Virus record (IMG/VR): IMGVR_UViG_3300030328_000995
Location: 1-21,705 of that record
Length of the DNA stretch: 21,705 nt
DNA from: a virus
Direction: 5' to 3' (one strand)
A model generated the notes under the pieces. The model made no database searches. It saw nothing but the letters and a program-made list of their open reading frames with translations, and was not told the origin of the DNA. Shown one piece after another: positions 1-7,500 of this stretch. The number at the start of each line of letters is the position of its first letter. Positions within the stretch are counted from its first letter, which is position 1. The position numbers and the translations under genes are program-made.

Positions 1-411
1 TATCAGCGTAACGAACAATGGGAACAAGAAGTGCTTGAACCAACAGTAATTGATTTTAATAATCGTGTTGCTAATTTAGATTGGTATGATCCTTTTGATA
101 CCAAAGAAGCTGGATATATCACACCGCAAGACAATGGTGAATCTACTGAACTAACAAAGCAAGACCAAGTACAGATAGATAATATTGTGGCTTGGGAAGC
201 ACAGATAAAGAATCTAAAGGACAATATCGAAGAAGCTAAGAAAAGCATTATGATGTCAATAAAAGATGCCAAAGAAGGCTATTCTGAAAGCCATAAGGTC
301 GTGTGGCAGACTGTTAATTACAAAGCACAACCTGAGAAGGTAGTTCCAGCAAAAGAAGCCTATACCTCAAGAAGATTTAGTATCAAAGAATTACCTAAAA
401 AAGATGGTTGA
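1..411 (+). CDS. YqaJ-type phage exonuclease/recombinase, C-terminal fragment (5' truncated by window edge)
   Basis: The reading frame is open from base 1, so the GTG at 31 is an internal Val codon and the gene begins outside the window. The visible 136 residues are the C-terminal part only: a long charged helix (roughly residues 55-95 of the fragment, IVAWEAQIKNLKDNIEEAKK) followed by a short beta element (HKVVWQTVNYK) and the terminal RRFSIKE. This helix-then-beta ending is typical of phage YqaJ-family nucleases, which resect double-stranded DNA ends for single-strand annealing recombination. The catalytic residues would lie upstream and cannot be checked. It is on the + strand, opposite to the late genes, as expected for an early replication/recombination module. 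The family call rests on the tail alone; another coiled C-terminal domain protein is possible. Confidence 0.62.
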   Translation, partial: YQRNEQWEQEVLEPTVIDFNNRVANLDWYDPFDTKEAGYITPQDNGESTELTKQDQVQIDNIVAWEAQIKNLKDNIEEAKKSIMMSIKDAKEGYSESHKVVWQTVNYKAQPEKVVPAKEAYTSRRFSIKELPKKDG

Positions 412-1141
412 AAGTTTTGGCATAATTTATATGTGTCATTTACCAAACAATAAAAGATACATAGGATTAACAACACAATCATTAAAAGAAAGAATAAAAG
501 GACACTACTCAAAAAAGGTTAATAGACCTTTTTATAATTATTTAAAAAAATTTAAAAAACATGAAGTGTGCTGGAAAGTTTTAGATAAAGCAGAAAATCT
601 AGAAGATTTAAAACAAAAAGAAATATTTTATATAAAAAAATATAAAACATTTTTTTTTGAAAATAAAAATGGTCTTAACTTAACAAAAGGTGGAGAAGGT
701 ACTAAAGGACATATTCTTAATAAAAATCAAAAAAACATTTTGCGACAAAGAACTTTAGAACAATTTAGTAAACCTGAAAATGTAGAAAAACATTCACAAA
801 TAACAAAAAATTACTTTTTAAATAATCCTCAAGCAAAAGCAGAACATAGTAAAAGAATGAAAAAATGGTTTCAAACAGAGGTAGGATTAAATCATGCAAA
901 AAAAACAAGCAAAATAAATAAACAAAATTTTAAGAGTAAAAAATTTTTAATTGATTGGTTAAAAAAAAGAAATGGAATACTAAAACCTTTTATGGTGTTT
1001 AATCAAAATAAAGTACATATTGCAACATTCTTAATACAAAGAGATTGTGCAAAGTTTTTAAATATAGAATATAGAAATCTTAATGCTTGTTTAAAGAAAA
1101 AAAGAAATAGATGTGGTGGATATTATTTTAAATATATCTAG
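404..1141 (+). CDS. GIY-YIG homing endonuclease with C-terminal IENR1-type DNA-binding motif
   Basis: The 245-aa protein has the GIY-YIG catalytic domain at residues 5-95: G6-I-I-Y9, Y19-I-G21, a helix arginine (R30), the metal-binding glutamate (E73) and the following asparagine in GLNLTKGG (N92). Residues 105-190 are a Lys-rich linker. Residues 194-245 (VFNQNK, RDCAKFLNI, ending GGYYFKYI) match the IENR1/NUMOD repeat, a helix-turn-helix DNA-binding module of intron-encoded and free-standing homing nucleases. Such enzymes cut a specific allele lacking the gene so that repair copies it in. The start overlaps the upstream exonuclease gene by 8 nt and has no strong ribosome site. The gene is much richer in A and T than its neighbours, with many A runs, which fits a recently acquired selfish element. 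No intron or intein is visible around it, so it appears free-standing. Confidence 0.85.
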   Translation: MVESFGIIYMCHLPNNKRYIGLTTQSLKERIKGHYSKKVNRPFYNYLKKFKKHEVCWKVLDKAENLEDLKQKEIFYIKKYKTFFFENKNGLNLTKGGEGTKGHILNKNQKNILRQRTLEQFSKPENVEKHSQITKNYFLNNPQAKAEHSKRMKKWFQTEVGLNHAKKTSKINKQNFKSKKFLIDWLKKRNGILKPFMVFNQNKVHIATFLIQRDCAKFLNIEYRNLNACLKKKRNRCGGYYFKYI

Positions 1142-1569
1142 CTATCTATAACCAATTTATAGTTTCTATCGGCTCGTTTCTTTACTTGTACCGCATAAGT
1201 AGAATCTAATAGTTCTTCACCAGCTAGTTCAAAATCTCTTTCTTCCATAGCTTCAAGCATCTTCGTGAATTTTAGTAAATTTCTGATGCCCAAATTGAAA
1301 CACATATCTGCTAAGACTAATCTGACATTGTAAGGCATGGATTGCCAAAAAGGTATGTTTCTGTCTAAATCTGAAAAGACACCATCCATGTCATTCTTTA
1401 ACATTAACTCGGCTTCATCAATAGACACTCCATTGTCAGTTAGATTACGACCAACACCTATGGTCGTTTTATCGCTAGTGCATTGATAAGGTTTTAATTC
1501 AATGCCTTCATTCTTGATAAGCATTTCTTTTAAATCATCAATCAGTTCTTTGGTAACACCTGTTTCCAT
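1138..1569 (-). CDS. Endolysin: GH24 (T4-type) lysozyme with E-C-T active site
   Basis: This 143-aa protein hydrolyses the peptidoglycan glycan backbone to release progeny. The GH24 pattern is clear at residues 20-43: N-E21-G-I-E-L-K-P-Y, then C30-T-S, then T36-I-G-V-G-R-N-L. By spacing, E21 is the general acid (T4 E11), C30 takes the place of T4 D20, and T36 matches T4 T26. Cys at the second position occurs in many phage GH24 enzymes, and a Cys substitution at D20 is known to leave T4 lysozyme active, so the enzyme is probably functional. Residues 55-140 carry the C-terminal helical lobe (MCFNLG). No signal peptide or SAR anchor is visible, so release should depend on the holin just upstream. 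Its ATG overlaps the holin stop as TAATG; its own stop shares CTAG with the convergent nuclease gene. Confidence 0.92.
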   Translation of the reverse strand: METGVTKELIDDLKEMLIKNEGIELKPYQCTSDKTTIGVGRNLTDNGVSIDEAELMLKNDMDGVFSDLDRNIPFWQSMPYNVRLVLADMCFNLGIRNLLKFTKMLEAMEERDFELAGEELLDSTYAVQVKKRADRNYKLVIDS

Positions 1570-1991
1570 TATGGTTTGTATGTATCTTTGACGTTTTCTT
1601 CTCGCATATTATTTCTTGCGACACCTTTAAACTTTTCAAAACTACGCATACCACCTAAACCTAACATTGATAATGTTAAAGTCATAAGACCTTCTGTTTC
1701 AATATCAGGTGGCACTATATCAAAAGAAAAAGTCCAAACTATCCAATTCATTATCGGTGCTAAGAAATACGCCCATGCTAATCCCAATGCACATATCCAC
1801 ATGATGGCAGGTCTTGCACCAGCTACAAAGATAGAACCATGTTTAGCTTGTTCTAAATTTATTTCATTTTGTGATTTTTGCAAATCAATCATTTGTGATT
1901 TGATACTTGATTCAAGTTCCATACGTTTAGTTTTATCAGGTATGGCTTTACCGATTAAATCGCTTATTGGTTTAAAAAATTTATCAATCAT
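1569..1991 (-). CDS. Holin, GTA-type 3-TM family
   Basis: The protein is 140 aa. Residues 1-50 are an amphipathic, charged N-terminal arm. Residue 54 onward contains the family signature G-A-R-P-A-I-M-W at about 58-65, followed by hydrophobic stretches at about 62-80, 82-92 and 101-114, and the ending LGLGGMRSFEKFKG. This is the pattern of the 3-TM holins of gene transfer agents and related phages, which open lesions in the inner membrane so that the cytoplasmic lysozyme can reach the wall. A good Shine-Dalgarno (AGAGGG, 8 nt upstream of the ATG) supports the start. It sits between the MscS-like gene and the lysozyme, and the lysozyme ATG overlaps its stop by 1 nt, so the two are probably translationally coupled. 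Confidence 0.87.
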   Translation of the reverse strand: MIDKFFKPISDLIGKAIPDKTKRMELESSIKSQMIDLQKSQNEINLEQAKHGSIFVAGARPAIMWICALGLAWAYFLAPIMNWIVWTFSFDIVPPDIETEGLMTLTLSMLGLGGMRSFEKFKGVARNNMREENVKDTYKP

Positions 1992-2346
1992 TGTCTTTGC
2001 CCTCTAATATGTTTTTTAGTTTTTGTCGCTTTTCATAAGCAGAATCTTGATGCAAGTCTTTATCAACTATCTTTTCTAATTTAAGGGATTCAATCTTAGT
2101 ATTGCTAATATAACGCCATGTGTAGCCATCTCGACCATAAACACCAAAAACAGTAGTACCCATACCAATCTTGATTATCATGGCTTGTTCTCCATCTAAT
2201 AAGACCTTATCGCCTTCGTTGAATTGTGAATTGAGTTTAAATTTAAGACCTTTGATAAAAGATACCGAATAATCTTTAAGAGCAAGACCACCTAAGACAC
2301 TTGCAATAAATATTGAGATTTCAATATAATATTCTTCAATGTTCAT
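1984..2346 (-). CDS. Minimal MscS-like membrane protein (pore helix plus beta domain) in lysis cassette
   Basis: The 120-aa protein (126 aa if the ATG at 2364 is used) has one N-terminal hydrophobic helix (IEISIFIASVLGGLALKD), a charged linker, and then a small beta domain: FNEGDKVLLDG, then VFGVYGRDG, then W-R-Y-I-S-N-T-K-I. This follows the order of the third transmembrane helix and the beta domain of bacterial MscS channels (GLAL...S...G, FxxGDxV, T-T...DG, IPNxxI). The first two MscS helices and the cytoplasmic vestibule are missing; the last 35 residues are charged and probably helical. The ATG at 2346 is preferred because it sits just after the upstream stop (2348), but neither start has a clear Shine-Dalgarno. 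It overlaps the holin start by 8 nt, so it belongs to the lysis operon. The MscS resemblance is from memory; a role in lysis or membrane tension sensing is inference. Confidence 0.6.
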   Translation of the reverse strand: MNIEEYYIEISIFIASVLGGLALKDYSVSFIKGLKFKLNSQFNEGDKVLLDGEQAMIIKIGMGTTVFGVYGRDGYTWRYISNTKIESLKLEKIVDKDLHQDSAYEKRQKLKNILEGKDND

Positions 2347-2347
2347 T

Positions 2348-2584
2348 TCACATGAAGAAGGCATTAATCACTAAAGAAGAAAGTAAACCAATAACAATTC
2401 CTGCTATTTGCCACAATCTTTTATTGGTAGTATTTATATCCGATTCAATAGAATCTAATCTGCGAAAATTCTCCTTCCATTTTTGTTCGCATATTCTTTC
2501 ATGCCTATCTAAAGCATTTGCAACTTGCTGAACAGTTGGCTTTTTAGTCGATTGTCTTGGTTTCGCTGTCGCTTTCTTCGGCAT
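2348..2584 (-). CDS. Small coiled-coil protein with C-terminal membrane anchor (XhlA-like)
   Basis: The protein is 78 aa. Residues 1-18 are basic (PKKATAKPRQSTKK), residues 20-56 form a charged helix with coiled-coil character (RRLDSIESDINTTNKRL), and residues 57-76 are a single hydrophobic transmembrane helix ending two residues before the C-terminus. This layout is that of XhlA-type and other small membrane proteins that cooperate with holins. The start has a good Shine-Dalgarno (AGAGGT, 7-8 nt upstream). The first 41 nt overlap the end of the preceding gene in another frame. Its place directly before the MscS-like gene, holin and lysozyme argues for a lysis role; an alternative is an Rz-like accessory or a membrane anchor for another lysis protein. 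Confidence 0.65.
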   Translation of the reverse strand: MPKKATAKPRQSTKKPTVQQVANALDRHERICEQKWKENFRRLDSIESDINTTNKRLWQIAGIVIGLLSSLVINAFFM

Positions 2585-2798
2585 TTACTATACCTCTAAG
2601 GCTTTCTAATAATGACTGAGATTTTAGATCAACCAATTGTTTTTTATCTGCAAATTCTCTTGCCATTGGCTCAATCTCAACACATCTTTGTTGCAAAGCT
2701 AAGACATCATTAAACAAACTTCTTTGTTCATCGGTCATATCTTCTTTGTTATATTCTTCTACTTCACCATTATCGTTTCTAACTTGTATATCTGACAT
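2544..2798 (-). CDS. Small acidic helical protein of unknown function
   Basis: I do not recognise this 84-aa protein. It is acidic and mostly helical: a short polar beginning (SDIQVRNDNGEVEEY), a central helix of about residues 20-70 (DEQRSLFNDVLALQQRCVEI, then a Lys/Leu-rich stretch), and an acidic tail. There is no membrane segment and one cysteine (C39). The start is supported by TAGGAGA six nt ahead of the ATG. Its last 41 nt overlap the XhlA-like gene in a different frame, so the two are co-expressed. Small helical proteins in this position, between tail fibre and lysis genes, are common in marine siphophages, but no function is established that I know of. Confidence 0.7.
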   Translation of the reverse strand: MSDIQVRNDNGEVEEYNKEDMTDEQRSLFNDVLALQQRCVEIEPMAREFADKKQLVDLKSQSLLESLRGIVNAEESDSETKTID

Positions 2799-2799
2799 A

Positions 2800-3156
2800 T
2801 TATTCTCCTATTGTTTTTGTTTGTTGTGTTGGTGTTACTAAATTAGCTATTATCACATCAAGACTATCTTTCATTTCTGTAATCTTATCTTCGCCTATAG
2901 CTGTTTCTACCCAACCTTGTACATCACTTGCAGTTAAATCTGAAAAAGCTGTGAAGTCTGATAAGTCTGAAGTGTCTAGTGATTGCGTACCATATACTGT
3001 AGAAGCAGCAACGACATCATTATCACTCATATCTTTTACAGTATTACTATCATCTTCTGCGGTTAATCGCCAATGAACATTAAAGACAGCATCTTCATTA
3101 CCATCTATGTTTTTAACATCTACAGTTTTAACATCCCATGTGTAATTTATTGCCAT
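2800..3156 (-). CDS. Hypothetical protein next to the tail fibre
   Basis: The 118-aa protein has no membrane segment or signal peptide. The N-terminal half looks like beta strands with alternating hydrophobics (INYTWDVKTVDVKNIDG, VFNVHWRLTAED), and the C-terminal half like helices (DVQGWVETAIGEDKITEMKD). Proteins of this size and opening are often found beside tail fibre genes in marine phage genomes and are annotated only as hypothetical or DUF. The start has a strong AAAGGAG Shine-Dalgarno 7 nt upstream. It lies 2 nt after the S74 fibre stop, so it may be a fibre accessory or chaperone; this is inference from position. Confidence 0.7.
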   Translation of the reverse strand: MAINYTWDVKTVDVKNIDGNEDAVFNVHWRLTAEDDSNTVKDMSDNDVVAASTVYGTQSLDTSDLSDFTAFSDLTASDVQGWVETAIGEDKITEMKDSLDVIIANLVTPTQQTKTIGE

Positions 3157-3158
3157 TT

Positions 3159-4583
3159 TTATTCTCCTTTGAGTGTGTTAATTTCAGATTGTAAGGCTTC
3201 AATCTGTGTTTGCTGTTCTTGAATTGCTTTAGTTAATAAAGGTACTAATTTACTTTGGTCTATACCTTGATAATCAGGTTCACCTTCTTCATTAACAGCA
3301 TCTTTTTCACCTGTAATAGCTTCAGGAACAATATCAGAAACTTCATGTGCTAAAAAGCCATCTACTGTTGTATCTTCATTAGATATAAAATTAAATCTAG
3401 CTGGTTTAAGTTGTGCAACTCTTGATAAAGCATCAAATTCATAATTAACATTTTCTTTTAATCTATAGTCTGAACTTGTTGAATAAGTAGTAGTTGTGCC
3501 TGTAGTGGCAATTCCACCTGCAAAAGTAGCTGAAGAATCAGTATTTCTGAAAAATTGTATCTGTGATACAGCACTAGAACCTGTTTGTCTGAACATCATA
3601 TAGGAGTTTGTTGGTTCTAATGACATGGATGAAGTACCTGTTCTTGTAGTTGTAGCACCTATTACCAAATTACCTGCGGCATCAATACGCATTTTTTCTG
3701 TTACAGAATTAGCATTAGATGTATAAAAAGCTAAACCACCTGACCTATTTCCTGCACTTGTTCCATCAGCTTCTTTAAAGGCTTGAAGCCAAGCAGCGTT
3801 TGTACTTCCTAATTGAAATATTAATCTTGCACCTTCATCAGTAGAGCCTGATGATTGATTTGAATTTACAATTCTTACATCAGGAATACTACCAGCACCA
3901 CCATCTCCACCAAACTGAGCAACTGTTGATTCTCCTACATTATCGTGTACTACATCAAGTCTATAAGCAGGAGTTTGAGTTCCAATTCCAACATTTCCAC
4001 CATTTTCTATAGCAACTTTTGCATTAGAACCAACTGTTGAACCTGTGCCTATAAGTAAATCATCTGCACTATCATCTAAGCCAATATAAAAATCTTGTGC
4101 ATTACCATCAAATATTAATGCTGTATCTTCTTCTCCACCATCACCAATAGTAATTTTTGGTGTTGTTCCTTTCATAACTAAATGACTGTTTGTGAGAGTC
4201 ATAACATCAACAGCACCTACTCTAAAATCTATTTGATCGTCTGTATCTGCTGTTATAGATGTATCAGCATCAGCATCTAAAATTAATTCTTGTCCATTTA
4301 TATCTACTGTTCCTGTAGTGCTTAGATTACCATTTACTGTCAAAGCACCTGATGTTGCATTATCAGCAGTAATTGAAATAGGTATTGTTATCCAAGCATT
4401 GTTTGCAGAATTTCTTAGTTTTAATAAATTGTTTGAAGTGTCAATCCACCATTCATAAGCAAATGTTGTTGAAGGTGCAGATGAACCTGAATTGTTTGAA
4501 ACGATTGCATCTAGGGCATTATTTAAGTCTGTTCTAAAGTTTGCACCTGATTGGTTCGCTATATCGTAATCGTGTTGAGCCAT
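3159..4583 (-). CDS. Tail fibre with C-terminal S74 intramolecular chaperone domain
   Basis: The 474-aa protein is a receptor-binding fibre or side-tail protein. Residues 1-70 are an N-terminal attachment-type region (ANFRTDLNNALDAIVSN, WWIDTSNN). Residues 71-210 are short beta repeats (LTVNGNLSTTG, ITIGDGGEEDTALIFDG, ADDLLIGTG, GNVGIGT) of the kind seen in many marine phage fibres. The C-terminal 105 residues are the S74 self-cleaving chaperone: S371-D-Y-R-L-K376-E-N carries the Ser/Lys dyad with the usual spacing of five, followed by LKPARFNF, DGFLAHEVSDIVPEA and a coiled-coil ending (IQEQQTQIEALQSEINTLKG). After trimerisation the chaperone is expected to cut itself off before S371. The start directly overlaps the stop of the tip-protein gene. 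Host specificity should reside in residues about 210-370. Confidence 0.9.
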   Translation of the reverse strand: MAQHDYDIANQSGANFRTDLNNALDAIVSNNSGSSAPSTTFAYEWWIDTSNNLLKLRNSANNAWITIPISITADNATSGALTVNGNLSTTGTVDINGQELILDADADTSITADTDDQIDFRVGAVDVMTLTNSHLVMKGTTPKITIGDGGEEDTALIFDGNAQDFYIGLDDSADDLLIGTGSTVGSNAKVAIENGGNVGIGTQTPAYRLDVVHDNVGESTVAQFGGDGGAGSIPDVRIVNSNQSSGSTDEGARLIFQLGSTNAAWLQAFKEADGTSAGNRSGGLAFYTSNANSVTEKMRIDAAGNLVIGATTTRTGTSSMSLEPTNSYMMFRQTGSSAVSQIQFFRNTDSSATFAGGIATTGTTTTYSTSSDYRLKENVNYEFDALSRVAQLKPARFNFISNEDTTVDGFLAHEVSDIVPEAITGEKDAVNEEGEPDYQGIDQSKLVPLLTKAIQEQQTQIEALQSEINTLKGE

Positions 4584-7500
4584 TAAAATCCTCTTGCTAT
4601 ATAGTCAAATGTTCTAGCGACAATTGTACCACTACTGTTCTTGAATGTAATTGTAAAACCTGTGCTTGATACACTTGATATTTCATAAAAATCTCCACTT
4701 GCCATGTTCTGTGCAGTAACAGCAATTTTTGGAGTTACTAAAAATCCTTCACCAAAAGTTACACCTAATGAACTTGTACTTGATGTTAGTTGATTGGTGT
4801 CTATTTTTTGGAAAGCTTCTAAAGTTGCAGACAAAGATGTGACATAAACTTGATGTGTTACATCTCCTGACGTTACCAATAACTTAAATTTAAAAGCACG
4901 ACCATAGTAGTTACCAATTCTAAAATTTTGAAAATCAGACCATGATGGCGAACCAGCAGGATTATCATTGGTTGTTGCTATTTGCAATTGCACCTCTACA
5001 TCATCATAAGTATTAGCATCAATAGAATCCCATGTATCAATATTGCCTGAACGAGTATCAAAAAAATCAGAAGTTGAATTTGTGGTAAAAGCAAGTGCAG
5101 AAGTTAATCTGTAAGACTGTGCTGATATTCCTGTATCAATATAATTAGCAAATTCATAACTGCCTGATAAATCTACCCCACCAGCAGAATCAATTAATCC
5201 TACTTCATCAATCAAACCTAATGAATCAAATAAAGTATCTGCTTCTAGTTTCAATTGATTATCAACAGTAACCATATTACTTTTAGTTCCAGCAAAAGAT
5301 GGATTTTCTGTTCTTGTTAAAAAATCTGTTGATTGAAATAAGTCAGGTGTAACTGTATTTACTACAGATGTTGCATTAGTAGATTTAACACCTGTTGAAT
5401 CTACAGCTTTAATTAAATAAGTTCCTACCAATAATGGCACTTCTGCTTGATTGGATATACCTGATACAGCTTCTCCAACTTGTGTTGATTGCGACCAAAC
5501 TGCACCTGATGTTAAAGATGAATGTCTTATTTCAAAACTACCGCCAATCTTTACATCTAAATCAGTTGAAGGTGTCCAATTTAAAGTTGCAGTATTACTA
5601 TCTGCCCTTAAATAAAAATTAGATACATCAGATGGTACTGCTGTTAAACCATAAATTCTTTGCGTAGTAGATGAAAATGCTGATGCTACACCAACAGTAT
5701 TTACTGCTCTTACTCTAAATTCATATAAAGCTGGTTCTATATCAAAAAACTCAAAGTTTGTTCCTTGTGATGTTCCAGCACCTTGAAAAGATGCTTCTGT
5801 AGATTTTTTGAATTCAACGTCATAATGATCAATGGTTACTCCTAAATCTTCCCAATCAGAATTGGTTGATGCACCAAAAGTTAATATTGCTTTTGCTTTA
5901 ACACCTGAGCCTTGTGTAGTAGTAAATAATTCTTCTGTAACAAAATTAATTGCAGGTGTATTTACATCAGGCAAAGTTCCAAAGTTTTCTACCTCAAATA
6001 TTTCTGTAGCAAAATCAGAATAAACTCCTAATCTGTTTTTTGCTCTAACAGCTACAAAGTATTGACCAGCTTCTAATTTATCAATAGTGAAACTTTCAGT
6101 AACACTTCTGCCTTCAAAATCATAACTAGCTTTATTTTCAAAACGAACTGAATTTAATCTATTGATACCTATTTCATAAGATTCAACAGATGATTTTTTT
6201 GGTTGAGTCCAATTAATAGTAACTCTATTAAATAGTGTTGGCGGTATAGTAATCAATTCTTCTGAAGGCGTAGATATTGTTGGTTTATCTACAGATGAAA
6301 AATTAGGCAAGTTTGTATTTGGCGAAGTATCTTCTGCTTGTATCAAACCAAAATCATAAACATCATCATCGTATTCTCTTGCAGTAATATCTACTTCATC
6401 ATTATTTTTTATAGCAAGTTTCATTATCTTGAACTTCTTGCCTTGATTAGAATTCAATGTGTTCCAGCCTAAAGATTCCAATGAAATAAAAACTACATCA
6501 CCTATTTCTGCTCTGAGTCCTTCAATTGTTGATGTAAATTTAAAGACCAATGACTGCCTAGATTGTTTCATGTTTATTGTAGAAATCATCTGTGACCTTT
6601 CCATTTGATCTGTAAAAGGTAGTTCTATTGCTCTTTCAAGACTCAAACCATTATCTTCTGTTTTGAATGTTGAGCTTTCTACAATGGCAAAATCTCCTTG
6701 CATATCTCTTTCTTTATTAAAGAAAGTTGCTCTGATTTTATTTGCTTTATATTCTTTACCACCTAAAGCTAATTCAAAAGCACCAACAATATTATCTTCA
6801 TCAAAACTTTGTACTGCTGTACCTGTATCATCAATTAATAATTTATATTTACCACCTGAAAATATTAAAGAACCTCTGCAAGATGTAAGAAGTTTTTCAA
6901 TATTATCTAAGGCTTTGTTGTTGGTATTTAATATGCCATTACAGGTGTATTTTTTTTGTGTTTTGCCACCTACTGTAACTTCAGTATCACAAATATTTCT
7001 TGCAGTAGTAAATGATGTTGAATCGATTTGAGAAGTTGGTATTGATCTACCATAAATGGTATTTGTTAAGTAATCTTCAATGCAATCTGCTGGATTATCA
7101 CTAAATACTTTATATGTAGTTCCATCTGATGTTGTGCTTCTTGTTTTTTTTCCAATTACATCAAAATTTACTTGTGGAATTCCTGTATTACCAAACACTT
7201 CAGGCTCAAACTTAAATCTAAGGTAAGCGTAAGCAACACCTTGCAATCTATCTGATGCAGTCCAAGTGCCATTGGTTTCTGATATTAAATCTTGATCTGC
7301 TGTTTGTGTTGTCGTGCCATTGTATATTTCATATTTGACTATGCCTTCATATTTTGGTTTATGTATGTTTTCTGTGGCAAGTGTAGTTATTTGACCACCT
7401 TCACTTTCATTAATAGCTATAATATCTGTTAAAGAAGTATCATATAAATCAGGTGTAGTATTTACCTTGTCATTGTTTAAATAGATTTGGCTTACACCTT

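Noticed and set aside
640-665. Possible frameshift at the T8 run in the homing endonuclease gene
   Set aside because: The frame continues through the run into the conserved GLNLTKGG and IENR1 motifs, so the gene is intact.
1576-2007. Long + strand ORF antisense to the holin gene
   Set aside because: It mirrors the holin frame, has no Shine-Dalgarno or family resemblance, and the - strand protein is clearly a holin.
6663-7031. + strand ORF of 122 codons inside the tip protein gene
   Set aside because: It is a shadow of the gpJ-like coding frame with no independent support; the same holds for other + strand ORFs within the late genes.
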